Shown piece after piece: positions 1 to 6,667 of a stretch of DNA of 52,080 nucleotides (positions are counted from its first letter, which is position 1; each line of letters starts with the position of its first letter). The notes beneath the pieces are model-generated. The model ran no database searches. It saw only the letters and a list, made by a program, of their open reading frames with translations, and was not told the DNA's origin. The stretch comes from a virus: the IMG/VR virus record IMGVR_UViG_3300030329_003551, positions 2,452-54,531 of that record; one strand, written 5' to 3'. Made by a program: the position numbers and the translations under genes.

Positions 1-13
1 TTATATATTCTAA

Positions 14-37
14 ACCCAGCCTATATAAGCACTGGGT
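14..37 (-). terminator. Hairpin after the leftmost minus-strand gene, possible weak terminator
   Basis: ACCCAG and CTGGGT form a perfect 6-bp stem around a 12-nt loop. Read leftward, the hairpin lies 9 bases beyond the stop codon of the gene at 47-280 and is followed by TTTAG, so the U tract is short. It may instead belong to the structured non-coding DNA that occupies the right end of the window, if the molecule is circular. Confidence 0.4.
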
Positions 38-46
38 ATTGACTAA

Positions 47-280
47 CTACCTTGTTAACCAAGGCTTAGCTAGTCTAGCAGCTTCTCGCAATAATTCACG
101 AGGAACTGGACAATTGGCAAACCATTTACCATTCTTTCTTGGCCAATGTGTATTACAAAGGTCAAGATAAGCATAGCAACGCTTACCATCCTGATTTCTG
201 GTGTGCTTAATTAGCTTCATTTGTAGAGCTAAACAAGCTTGCCAATCATCAGGCTTGAAACTATCCCATGGATTACTCAT
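47..280 (-). CDS. Small hypothetical protein (77 aa), start corrected to 280
   Basis: The start is ATG at 280 because AAAGGAGGT lies just upstream. The open frame continues further upstream, but that part overlaps the next gene and has no ribosome binding site. The protein opens with MSNPWDSFKPDDWQ and has a tryptophan-, lysine- and arginine-rich middle containing single cysteines and a C-terminal helix rich in Leu, Arg and Ala. There is no signal peptide or membrane segment. I do not recognise a family. It is the last gene of the leftward group at the left end and probably an early accessory protein. Confidence 0.65.
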   Translation of the reverse strand: MSNPWDSFKPDDWQACLALQMKLIKHTRNQDGKRCYAYLDLCNTHWPRKNGKWFANCPVPRELLREAARLAKPWLTR

Positions 281-338
281 AAGATACCTCCTTTGTTTAG
301 ATTTTAGTAAAGTAGTGATGCTGTACGACACCACTACT

Positions 339-590
339 CTACAGATTCGGCTCTGATATCTCAAAACCGTTGGGTAGAACAAACCAAAATTTCATTGAAT
401 ACTTTTCTAATGAGGCTTTTCTCCAAATATAATGCTCATCGTCTATTCTACCCGTTTCATACATGAATACAGTGTATAACTGAGGACCTAGTATTGTACG
501 TAAATCACTATCTTCCTCTAACCCTTTTAACCTATGTCTGATATCACTGTTTATATCATCATACCCTTGAATCTCGTATAGTTCTACCAT
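339..590 (-). CDS. Small hypothetical acidic protein (83 aa)
   Basis: The start is ATG at 590, with GGGAGG six bases upstream; an in-frame TTG at 596 lies inside that spacing and is unlikely to be used. The protein opens with MVELYEIQGYDDINSD and is rich in acidic and aromatic residues. A middle segment around GPQLYTVFMYETGRIDDEHY could form a small beta structure. No motif, signal peptide or membrane helix is visible. It is co-directional with 602-757 and likely shares its transcript. Function unknown. Confidence 0.6.
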   Translation of the reverse strand: MVELYEIQGYDDINSDIRHRLKGLEEDSDLRTILGPQLYTVFMYETGRIDDEHYIWRKASLEKYSMKFWFVLPNGFEISEPNL

Positions 591-601
591 ATACAACCTC
601 C

Positions 602-757
602 CTAATCAATAACTACCTCAAAGCCTTGATCTACCAAAGCCTGACAGTATCCTGCAATGTATTTAGCACTATCTAATATCGACATATCAGATATATTTAA
701 ATGCCTTGTTACGATACCACAATCATTTTTATAATACTTAATAACTATAGTATTCAT
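602..757 (-). CDS. Very small hypothetical protein (51 aa)
   Basis: A complete frame from ATG at 757 to TAG at 602, preceded by GAGAGAGG a few bases upstream. It encodes MNTIVIKYYKNDCGIV followed by an amphipathic segment ending in QGFEVVID. Tight spacing to the next leftward gene (12 bases) and the ribosome binding site support it as real. Its short beta-strand-like start and helical middle match no family I know. Confidence 0.55.
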   Translation of the reverse strand: MNTIVIKYYKNDCGIVTRHLNISDMSILDSAKYIAGYCQALVDQGFEVVID

Positions 758-820
758 AGATATACCTCTCTCTCTGTTTAGTATAAGTTGGTTATAATAA
801 TCATAAGAACACTAAAGGAT

Positions 821-855
821 AAAAAAAAAAGAGCGCATACGTAATGTACACGCTC
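821..855 (-). terminator. Rho-independent terminator (leftward)
   Basis: On the minus strand a 10-bp stem, GAGCGTGTAC with GTATGCGCTC (two G-T wobbles), closes a 5-nt loop, ATTAC, and is followed by ten T residues. It lies 9 bases past the stop codon of the gene at 864-1070, so that gene is terminated separately from those at 47-757, which must have their own promoter in about 758-820. Confidence 0.92.
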
Positions 856-863
856 AATTAATA

Positions 864-1070
864 CTACTCGAAGCCTTTAAGAATTGCATCTACTTTATCT
901 TTAAGTTCAGGTTTAACTTTACCTATCTCTTGAATATCTTCAATGAATGCCATTCTTACTTGTTGTTTACTTGGTAACTTTTTCTTTAATGTTCTGCTCC
1001 AGCCACCATACATTTCTGCTTCTTTAAACTCTTCCAGATACTGATCTACTAATTTACCTAGGTCTTTCAT
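864..1070 (-). CDS. Small charged helical protein (68 aa)
   Basis: ATG at 1070 follows AAGGAG at a normal distance. The product is almost entirely helical and charged: an amphipathic start, MKDLGKLVDQYLEEF, a basic centre with WSRTLKKKLPSKQQ, and a C-terminal helix, KPELKDKVDAILKGFE. It could be a small DNA-binding or host-takeover protein, but no helix-turn-helix is clear. It stands alone between the late promoter region and a strong terminator, so it probably has its own divergent promoter in the AT-rich 1080-1135 stretch. Confidence 0.65.
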   Translation of the reverse strand: MKDLGKLVDQYLEEFKEAEMYGGWSRTLKKKLPSKQQVRMAFIEDIQEIGKVKPELKDKVDAILKGFE

Positions 1071-1134
1071 TTTATTCTCCTTAGTTAATAAATATTCAAA
1101 AAAATTCTAATAAATAAATTCAAAAATAACTTAA

Positions 1135-1148
1135 TTTGATATATCAAA
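1135..1148. promoter_or_regulatory. 14-bp perfect palindrome, candidate operator
   Basis: TTTGATATATCAAA is a perfect palindrome between the divergent gene at 864-1070 and the rightward late promoter at 1230. Its placement suits a dimeric repressor or activator acting on the leftward promoter, the rightward one or both. It is AT-rich and could be chance; no second copy was noticed. Confidence 0.4.
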
Positions 1149-1149
1149 A

Positions 1150-1167
1150 ACCCACCGATAGGGGGGT
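1150..1167 (-). terminator. GC-rich hairpin with T run, leftward terminator-like
   Basis: On the minus strand ACCCCCC pairs with GGTGGGT (one mismatch) around TATC, and is followed by a run of five T residues. It would block leftward transcription coming from inside the late leader into the gene at 864-1070, insulating the two divergent units. Confidence 0.5.
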
Positions 1168-1229
1168 ACTACAATAATAAAGGGCACACGATAAAATGCT
1201 ACTATTTTCAAAACCTCCCTAAATAATAT

Positions 1230-1258
1230 TTGCATTGTATTTTTTTCTATATTATATT
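1230..1258 (+). promoter_or_regulatory. Sigma70-type promoter for the late block
   Basis: TTGCAT at 1230-1235 and TATATT at 1253-1258 are separated by 17 bases. They head the uninterrupted rightward gene block that runs to 39.8 kb. Transcription should begin near 1265, giving a leader of about 230 nt before the first credible start codon at 1498. The T-rich spacer is typical of strong phage promoters. Confidence 0.65.
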
Positions 1259-1265
1259 TTAGAAT

Positions 1266-1497
1266 CGGTAGCTGATTAAATTTAGCTATCACCCTGAAAG
1301 TACACTTGCAATAGTTCTGCTCTTAGGGTCAGAAGTTGGGTTACTCACCAAATAGGATTATGAGATTGTCCCCAATAACCGATAAAAATTGTCTTAATAT
1401 AAATCAGAGTAAGGGAGAAATGACTGGCTCTCGAGGAAATTTAAGGTTAAAATTAATAATTTTCCCAGGGGATAGCTACATTCGAAAGGACATTATA
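1266..1497 (+). promoter_or_regulatory. Structured 5' leader of the late transcript, no gene
   Basis: No ribosome binding site plus start lies in this stretch until 1498. It contains several hairpins: GGTAGCT/AGCTATC at 1267-1290, ACCCT/AGGGT at 1291-1329 enclosing smaller stems, TTGG/CCAA around GTTACTCA near 1336-1351, ATTG/CAAT at 1365-1376, and GGAAA/TTTCC at 1435-1465. The density of stems suggests a functional untranslated RNA, perhaps for stability, antitermination or translational control. I recognise no known riboswitch. Confidence 0.5.
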
Positions 1498-1686
1498 ATG
1501 GCAATTAAGACATATGAATTAAGAATAGTGTATGATACTGAAACTGGAGAGGTGGAACATTTATCTGAGGATTTCAGTGATGCAGATACACTTAGTTTTG
1601 AGATAGACGGTAGGCTAATAAAAGTGCCTAGGAAGTTACAGAAGTTGATTGACAGGATATGTGATTGTGGTCTTGCGATTAGTTAA
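1498..1686 (+). CDS. Small hypothetical protein (62 aa), first late gene
   Basis: The start is ATG at 1498 because AAAGGA lies seven bases upstream. The frame is open from 1336, but the earlier part is leader RNA without a ribosome binding site. The product begins MAIKTYELRIVYDTETGEVE, likely two beta strands, and ends in a helix containing KLQKLIDRICDCG. Two cysteines spaced CDC are notable but do not make a zinc site alone. The position just before the small terminase suggests a packaging or regulatory helper. Function unknown. Confidence 0.6.
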   Translation: MAIKTYELRIVYDTETGEVEHLSEDFSDADTLSFEIDGRLIKVPRKLQKLIDRICDCGLAIS

Positions 1687-1692
1687 TATAAC

Positions 1693-1713
1693 CCAATCCC
1701 TTGGCGGGATTGG
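1693..1713 (+). promoter_or_regulatory. Hairpin overlapping the ribosome binding site of the small terminase gene
   Basis: CCAATCCC pairs perfectly with GGGATTGG around the loop TTGGC. The last two G residues of the 3' arm are the first two bases of the GGAG that serves the ATG at 1720. Folding would partly hide the ribosome binding site, so terminase small subunit synthesis may be translationally limited. Confidence 0.55.
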
Positions 1714-1719
1714 AGATGT

Positions 1720-2460
1720 ATGAGATACTATAAAGTAAATAAGATAGAACACACAGTCTTTGAATCAGTTGACGAAGTACCTTCTAATATTACGTATATC
1801 GAGGATTGGAGGGATGGTCACTTAAGTGATTGGGTAAAAGCAGACGATGGATGTATACTGCAGATACTACGTAAGGGTACTATGATGAAGTCTAAAGGAA
1901 AGGTAAGAGAGGTTACGTATATAGGTACTTGTACAGGTACTTTTATTGTTAATTCTAAGACAAAGATGGATACGTCTAAAAGGATCAACATATACTCTTT
2001 AGGTGGTAATATAGATAGAGTGCAGAGAATTGAAGATAGAGAGAAACTATCTACTAAAGAAGAGCTTTTTGTCCAGTATTTAGCATCTGGTATGGATGCA
2101 CGTATGGCGTATCTAAAGGCGTTTCCGACAAATGACCCGCACTATGCAGGATTACGTGCTGGACAATTAATAAAAACAACGAGGGTAAAGACAGCTATGA
2201 AAGAAGAATTAAAACCTGTTTTAGAAGAGTTAGGCATAGATGAGAAAAGTGTTATTGGAGGTATAAACCAGATAGCACAAAATGGTACTAAAGAAGAGAC
2301 AAAATTAAAGGCATTGTTTAAATTGTCTGATATAATGGACATGGAAGATAAGAATAAGACTCAAGTGACGCAGCTCACAGGAGCAGTGTTTCAAGGGTTT
2401 GATAAAAAGTCTTTAGAGAATGCTGAAAGACCAAAGGAGATAAAGGCTAATAATGGCTGA
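1720..2460 (+). CDS. terS: Putative terminase small subunit (246 aa)
   Basis: The C-terminal two thirds looks like a DNA-recognition small terminase. A segment beginning LSTKEELFVQYLASG (about residue 109) and continuing through MAYLKAF and AGQLIKTTRVKTAM has the helix-turn-helix layout of Terminase_2-type proteins. It is followed by a helical region, KLKALFKLSDIMDM, fitting an oligomerisation domain. About 100 N-terminal residues form an unfamiliar beta-rich extension. The gene is first among the structural genes and lies 2.6 kb before the large terminase. ATG at 1720 has GGAG upstream, within a hairpin. The call rests on pattern and position; the family is divergent. Confidence 0.65.
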   Translation: MRYYKVNKIEHTVFESVDEVPSNITYIEDWRDGHLSDWVKADDGCILQILRKGTMMKSKGKVREVTYIGTCTGTFIVNSKTKMDTSKRINIYSLGGNIDRVQRIEDREKLSTKEELFVQYLASGMDARMAYLKAFPTNDPHYAGLRAGQLIKTTRVKTAMKEELKPVLEELGIDEKSVIGGINQIAQNGTKEETKLKALFKLSDIMDMEDKNKTQVTQLTGAVFQGFDKKSLENAERPKEIKANNG

Positions 2461-2608
2461 TATTATAGAAATAGGACATAATCAAGATTCAAATGAACTT
2501 AATACTGGATCACTAAGAAGATCTTACAGTTCTGCTAAAAAGAAGAAAAAGAAGAGTTCTAATAATTTCTACAGAATTGTCAATAATAATTACAAGGCAG
2601 GAATATAA
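2453..2608 (+). CDS. Very small basic protein (51 aa)
   Basis: A complete frame starting at ATG 2453, overlapping the end of the small terminase gene by eight bases and ending in TAATG, which starts the next gene. It encodes MADIIEIGHNQDSNEL, then a strongly basic stretch, SSAKKKKKKSSNNF, and a short tail. The overlapping stop/start arrangement on both sides is typical of translationally coupled phage genes. The poly-lysine run suggests nucleic acid or scaffold contact. No family recognised. Confidence 0.55.
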   Translation: MADIIEIGHNQDSNELNTGSLRRSYSSAKKKKKKSSNNFYRIVNNNYKAGI

Positions 2609-2967
2609 TGGCGAAAGAAAGATGGAAAGTTACAGGCGGGGGTGAACTAACTAGAGGAGGAATTTATTATTCCTCTATAAAGCCTCAAGGAGTCCAAGAC
2701 ACTTTAAGATTTGAACCTGAATCATGGAAGATATTCAATGAAGCAAGCAACGTTTACACAACCAATGAAAAGGTTAAAAAGGCTCAAGATATTTTAGTAA
2801 GAATGGGGTACTTAGAGGAGAAGTTTGCTGATGAGAGGTTAAATAGACCTACTCAAGGTGCTATAAAAAGGTATAAATATAATTTTAGTAAAGATACAAT
2901 GCCCGCTCCTACAGGTGAGGAGATATGGGAGGCTATTAAGGACAGACTTTGGTTTGGCAATGATTAA
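2608..2967 (+). CDS. Small protein with peptidoglycan-binding-like pattern (119 aa)
   Basis: Residues about 55-90 read VKKAQDILVRMGYL, then about nine residues, then PTQGAIKRYKYNF. This resembles the repeat of PG_binding_1 domains (an LQ helix, a Gly-Tyr-Leu turn, then T..A...fQ). The N-terminal half contains Gly-rich TGGGELTRGG. If the match is right, it may be a virion or lysis-associated cell-wall-binding protein; the degenerate repeat keeps this tentative. It starts at an overlapping TAATG and also overlaps the next gene by one base. Confidence 0.6.
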   Translation: MAKERWKVTGGGELTRGGIYYSSIKPQGVQDTLRFEPESWKIFNEASNVYTTNEKVKKAQDILVRMGYLEEKFADERLNRPTQGAIKRYKYNFSKDTMPAPTGEEIWEAIKDRLWFGND

Positions 2968-3107
2968 TGGAAGAAATGGCGAAGAAGTATCTTGATATGT
3001 GGTTATCGGAGCAAATACCTTTAAAAGAATGGTTGAAGCTTTTAGATGAAAACCCAGCAATAGAAAAGGCTTATAAGGATCATATAAGAAATATTAATAA
3101 TAACTAA
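2967..3107 (+). CDS. Very small helical protein (46 aa)
   Basis: Starts at ATG 2967, sharing an A with the stop codon of the upstream gene, and ends with TAA at 3107. The sequence, MEEMAKKYLDMWLSE followed by LKEWLKLLDENPAIEK, forms amphipathic helices with regularly spaced Trp and Leu. No signal peptide or full membrane span. The tight coupling to its neighbours supports a real gene. Function unknown. Confidence 0.55.
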   Translation: MEEMAKKYLDMWLSEQIPLKEWLKLLDENPAIEKAYKDHIRNINNN

Positions 3108-3110
3108 ACA

Positions 3111-3140
3111 GTCCGTTCACGCATAGCCAATGCTTAGGAC
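3111..3140 (+). promoter_or_regulatory. Two-tier hairpin between genes
   Basis: GTCC/GGAC form an outer stem and GCAT/ATGC an inner one around AGCCA, separated by unpaired GTTCAC and TTA. It sits immediately before the AGGAGG of the gene at 3152 and may be an RNA-processing or stability element. Each stem is only 4 bp, so significance is modest. Confidence 0.35.
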
Positions 3141-3151
3141 AGGAGGAAAAA

Positions 3152-3685
3152 ATGGCAGAAACACAATTAAAGAAGTATTCAGTTCAAGAGAAACTGAACA
3201 AAATGGATGTAGATTTAATAGATGTTACTGTAGCAGCTGATGTAGATGATCAAGGCAGTAGCGCTGCAGGAGATCTTTTATTTAAGGTGACAGAAGTTCC
3301 AAATGCAGTAGCAGTAAAAGGAGGTTCAGCAATTTTACAGTCTGTTGTTATGCTTGTAGATGATAATGATGTAGGAACTGTAGATCTAGTTGTAACATCT
3401 TCAAGTACAGATATAACCGATTCTTCGGGTGTAATGGCAACAGGAGATGCTCTCTCATCAGATGGCGATAATACTTTAGCTGAACTTCAAGGAACATGTG
3501 GTATTGTTTCTATAACTAATGCAAAAGATCTTGGTGTTGTTATGGTTGGGAGTAAAGGTAATATAGGTATGGTTTGCAAGGCTGCATCCGATAGTACAAG
3601 TTTATATATATGGGGTATGCAACAATCAGCTGCAGATTATGATGAGAGTTCTATAGTGTTTAGATTAGGTTTTATAAAAGACTAA
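3152..3685 (+). CDS. Putative virion surface or decoration protein (177 aa)
   Basis: Preceded by a strong AGGAGG. The protein is rich in Ser, Ala, Val, Gly and Asp, low in charge clusters, and composed of short alternating hydrophobic patches such as DLVVTSSSTD and LGVVMVGSKG, the pattern of beta-sandwich phage structural proteins. An N-terminal amphipathic segment, QLKKYSVQEKLNKMD, could anchor it. It overlaps the LamG-like gene at TAATG, suggesting the two are made together, perhaps as a surface-exposed head or fibre component. No specific family recognised. Confidence 0.5.
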   Translation: MAETQLKKYSVQEKLNKMDVDLIDVTVAADVDDQGSSAAGDLLFKVTEVPNAVAVKGGSAILQSVVMLVDDNDVGTVDLVVTSSSTDITDSSGVMATGDALSSDGDNTLAELQGTCGIVSITNAKDLGVVMVGSKGNIGMVCKAASDSTSLYIWGMQQSAADYDESSIVFRLGFIKD

Positions 3686-4497
3686 TGTTTGCATCTAGAA
3701 GAGCTTCACTCACCCCTAAAGCTGAATATTCTACTAAATGTATTTATTTTGATGGGACTGCCGACAAAATAGATGTTCCTCATCATGCAAATTTTGATCA
3801 TCAAATAGGTGGCACATACAGCGCTTTTAGTTGGTCTTTTTGGATGCAATCACACACACATACCATGCAATGGCTAATTACAAAAAAGAAGACCTCTCCA
3901 GCAGCAAACGATTATCAGATAGGAATCTACCCAGGAGCAGGATCACGTGGAGTATTGTACGCTTACCCTGTTAATGGAGGTGTCCTTAGAACAATAACAG
4001 CAACGAAGACGACTATAGACTTATGGAATAGGACATGGAGACATATAGTTTTTACATATGATGGCTCTGAATCAAATGCTTCAGATAGACCTAAGTTTTA
4101 TGTTGATGGCGAACTTATGAATATGGGAGGAACAGGACTGCCTAATTCTCCTGCTTTAATAGATCAAGATGATGCAGATATTGCTTTTGGAGTATCAGCT
4201 TCTGATTCTAGTACGTATGAATTTCAGGGTTTTATGAATGAAATTTGCTATTTTAAAAATATAGCCTTATCACAATCTGATGTCAATCTATTATATAATG
4301 ATGGCACTCCTATTGACGCCACTAATGTTCGTACAGATACCACAAAAGTATACTGGAGACTTGGAGAAGATGGAGATACTACAGGGACTGATGGAATTAA
4401 TGAGGTATATGGAAATTGCCCTGGAACTCTAGGTAATATACAAGCTAGCCAAATTGTAGATTATGATCCAGAAGATAACACGGCACCAGTAGTCTAA
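3685..4497 (+). CDS. LamG/concanavalin A-like lectin-fold virion protein (270 aa)
   Basis: Most of the protein reads as a laminin G-like jelly roll: YFDGTADKIDVP near the N-terminus, SWSFWMQ, WRHIVFTYDG, KFYVDGELMNMGG, FQGFMNEICYF and the helical LSQSDVNLLYNDG motif, in the usual LamG_3 order across residues 20-225. Such domains bind carbohydrates and are common on phage fibres and head surfaces. The C-terminal 45 residues include VYWRLGEDGDT. Start and stop overlap the neighbouring genes at TAATG junctions. It likely helps host or mucus glycan attachment. Confidence 0.8.
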   Translation: MFASRRASLTPKAEYSTKCIYFDGTADKIDVPHHANFDHQIGGTYSAFSWSFWMQSHTHTMQWLITKKKTSPAANDYQIGIYPGAGSRGVLYAYPVNGGVLRTITATKTTIDLWNRTWRHIVFTYDGSESNASDRPKFYVDGELMNMGGTGLPNSPALIDQDDADIAFGVSASDSSTYEFQGFMNEICYFKNIALSQSDVNLLYNDGTPIDATNVRTDTTKVYWRLGEDGDTTGTDGINEVYGNCPGTLGNIQASQIVDYDPEDNTAPVV

Positions 4498-4769
4498 TGA
4501 GTATTTTTGAAGCTATAGATGGAGTTCCTTATTTAAAAAATAGATATTATGTTATTGTAGACACTGATAATGTAACTGATACAATGATAGAAGATTGTTT
4601 ATGTAATTCTTTGAAAGATGCTAGAAAGAGTTTAGACGGAACTAAGGTTATTTTGTCGTATGAAAATAGGAAACCTCGCTCTTTATATGGAATAGATAAA
4701 TATACACATAAAGAAATTTTGAACACTATAAGAAATAATAACGAATGGGAGGAAGAATTCGATGGCTAA
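4497..4769 (+). CDS. Hypothetical protein (90 aa)
   Basis: Starts at the TAATG that ends the LamG gene. The product contains a beta-rich start, YLKNRYYVIVDTDN, and a helical C-terminus, THKEILNTIRNNNEWEEE. A DTMIEDCLCNSLKDAR segment suggests a small mixed alpha/beta fold. No motif or membrane segment. Coupled both upstream and downstream (8-base overlap), so it probably works with its neighbours in virion assembly. Confidence 0.6.
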   Translation: MSIFEAIDGVPYLKNRYYVIVDTDNVTDTMIEDCLCNSLKDARKSLDGTKVILSYENRKPRSLYGIDKYTHKEILNTIRNNNEWEEEFDG

Positions 4770-5034
4770 TAAATTTGGGAAAGGTTTAATGGGTCTCGTA
4801 GGTCTTAGATTAGCTCCTAAAGTATTAGGTCTGGCTAAAAATGTAATTGGTGGAGTTTTAGACGTCCCAAAAGGTATATTAGGTTTAAATAGGCCTAAGA
4901 ATCCTTTAGGAGGAATACATCAGATATACAAGAGAACGGGTCAACATGAAGAACTCACATCTTTTCATGCACCTGACAGACCTTCTGGTATTTTAGGCTC
5001 GTTTAGAGGAATGTTTGACAAGCTTTTAGGATAG
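4762..5034 (+). CDS. Small Gly/Leu-rich basic protein (90 aa)
   Basis: ATG at 4762 follows GGGAGGAAG. The N-terminal half alternates Gly, Leu and Lys (KFGKGLMGLVGLRLAPKVLG, then IGGVLDVPKGILGLN), an amphipathic pattern that could associate with membrane or DNA. The C-terminal half has IHQIYKRTGQH and SGILGSFRGMFDKLL. It may be a small internal or membrane-active virion protein; a holin role is possible but no clean transmembrane span is present. It lies just before the large terminase gene. Confidence 0.55.
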   Translation: MANKFGKGLMGLVGLRLAPKVLGLAKNVIGGVLDVPKGILGLNRPKNPLGGIHQIYKRTGQHEELTSFHAPDRPSGILGSFRGMFDKLLG

Positions 5035-5074
5035 TTTTTTGAAATAAAATTTGTAAATGAGTTTAAAGTTCTGT

Positions 5075-5092
5075 AATCTATCTTACTAGATT
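5075..5092 (+). promoter_or_regulatory. Short hairpin just before the large terminase ribosome binding site
   Basis: AATCTA and TAGATT pair around TCTTAC and end one base before the GGAGG used by the TTG start at 5103. The stretch 5035-5102 has no gene. The hairpin may help expose or stabilise the ribosome binding site; it has no T run and is not a terminator. Confidence 0.35.
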
Positions 5093-5102
5093 TGGAGGAT
5101 AT

Positions 5103-6659
5103 TTGTCTAATATAAACTCAAAGAATGTAAATAAAGCAGAGGAAGATCTAAGGTTAGCGTATACAGATTTAATCGCTTTTGGTAAGTTGTTTTTACCTGA
5201 TGATTTCCTAAGATCTGAGACTCCATTTTTTCATTATGAAGTTGCAGATGTGCTAGCTGATAAAGAAGAAAGGCAAACAGCTATTATTCTTCCAAGAGGA
5301 CATGGAAAGACTGTTTTGACTAAATGTAATATTTTACATGATTTTTGTTTTGCAAAAGATGATCCTCTATTTTATGGATGGGTTGCTGCAAGTTCTAAAA
5401 TATCAGTTCCTAATTTAGACTATATAAAATATCATTTAGAGTTTAATGATCAACTGAAGTATTATTTTGGTGACTTAAGAGGAAGGAAGTGGACAGAAGA
5501 TGATATCGAACTTAAAAACGGGTGTAAACTTATTTCTAAGTCTAATTTGTCTGGTATTCGTGGTGGTGCTAAGTTGCATAAACGTTATGATCTCATCGTT
5601 CTTGATGACTTCGAAGACGAAAACAACACGGTTACCGCAGAATCAAGGTCGAAAATCTCAAACCTTGTTACCGCGGTCGTCTTTCCTGCCTTGGAACCGA
5701 AGACTGGAAGACTTAGAATAAATGGAACTCCAGTTCATTATGACTCATTTATACAAAAGATTTTGGTTGGGTATGAACAAGCTGAAAAAGAAAAAGATGA
5801 TTACAGTTGGAAGGTAATCACGTATAAGGCTTTACAAAAAGATGGGACTCCTTTATGGCCTTCTTGGTTTGGACACAAGGAAATGGAAAGAAAGAAAAAG
5901 TTCTATCAAGATAGCGGGACTCCTCAAAAATTCTATCAAGAATATATGATGGAGGTTCAGAGTGAAGAAGATTCAATCTTTACAAGAGATCATGTTAAGT
6001 ATTGGGATGGCGATTTTATTAAGGATGAAGAAAGCCAAGTGACTTATGTAGCTCCTAAAGACAATGATCCCCAACCCTGTAATATTTTTGTTGGAGTAGA
6101 TCCAGCTACAGATTCAGCAAGGCGTAATTCAGATTTTAGCGTAATTATTGCTGTTGCTGTAACACCTAATAATAATCTATATGTTTTAGATTATGTAAGG
6201 AATAGAACTCTGCCTGTTTTAGGAGTTCCTGGTTCAGGCAAGAAAGGGATTGTAGATTATATTTTTCAGTATGCTAAAATTTACAAACCTACGCTTTTTA
6301 CAATAGAAGACACGACAATGTCTAAGCCGATATTTCAAGCTATAAGAGCTGAGATGCAGAGAAGGAATGAATTTATTATTCCTTTTAAAGAAGAGAAGCC
6401 TGGCACTAGAATGAGCAAGAGAGATAGAATACAGGAAATATTGGCACAAAGATTTGCAGTTGGTCAAGTTCATATTAAGAAAACGCAATACGATTTGCAT
6501 AGAGAAATTATGACATTTGGACCACGTATGGCACATGATGATACTATAGATGCATTAGCATATGCATGTAAATATGCTCATCCTCCTCAAGGAATGAAAG
6601 AAAGTAAGGATGGGTGGTATAAAAAGAAACCTAAGGCAAAGCCTTGGATTACAGCTTAG
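5103..6659 (+). CDS. terL: Terminase large subunit (518 aa)
   Basis: DNA-packaging motor with ATPase and nuclease halves. Walker A is LPRGHGKT (residues 63-70) and Walker B is LIVLDDFEDE (164-173). The C-terminal RNase H-like nuclease has VGVDPATD with D333, the TIEDTT acidic pair at about 402-403, and HDDTIDAL with D479, D480 and D483. Length is normal for the family. The start is TTG at 5103 with GGAGG four bases upstream; no better ATG exists. A patch at about 5590-5705 uses many C- and G-ending codons unlike the rest of the gene. It overlaps no credible gene start; the following gene uses GTG at 6668. Confidence 0.95.
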   Translation: MSNINSKNVNKAEEDLRLAYTDLIAFGKLFLPDDFLRSETPFFHYEVADVLADKEERQTAIILPRGHGKTVLTKCNILHDFCFAKDDPLFYGWVAASSKISVPNLDYIKYHLEFNDQLKYYFGDLRGRKWTEDDIELKNGCKLISKSNLSGIRGGAKLHKRYDLIVLDDFEDENNTVTAESRSKISNLVTAVVFPALEPKTGRLRINGTPVHYDSFIQKILVGYEQAEKEKDDYSWKVITYKALQKDGTPLWPSWFGHKEMERKKKFYQDSGTPQKFYQEYMMEVQSEEDSIFTRDHVKYWDGDFIKDEESQVTYVAPKDNDPQPCNIFVGVDPATDSARRNSDFSVIIAVAVTPNNNLYVLDYVRNRTLPVLGVPGSGKKGIVDYIFQYAKIYKPTLFTIEDTTMSKPIFQAIRAEMQRRNEFIIPFKEEKPGTRMSKRDRIQEILAQRFAVGQVHIKKTQYDLHREIMTFGPRMAHDDTIDALAYACKYAHPPQGMKESKDGWYKKKPKAKPWITA

Positions 6660-6667
6660 GAGTTAGC

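Noticed and set aside
281-382. Upstream part of the open frame of the gene at 47-280
   Set aside because: It overlaps the end of the neighbouring gene and has no ribosome binding site, whereas AAAGGAGGT precedes the ATG at 280.
1266-1345. Self-cleaving ribozyme (hammerhead-like CTGA...GAAA)
   Set aside because: CTGATTA and CTGAAAG occur, but the conserved CTGANGA core and matching stems are absent.
1336-1497. N-terminal extension of the first late gene in the same frame
   Set aside because: It lacks a ribosome binding site, consists of leader sequence with hairpins, and a good AAAGGA plus ATG lies at 1498.
5035-5102. Terminator between the 90-aa gene and the large terminase
   Set aside because: The TTTTTT at 5033-5040 has no stem directly before it, and the hairpin at 5075-5092 has no T run after it.
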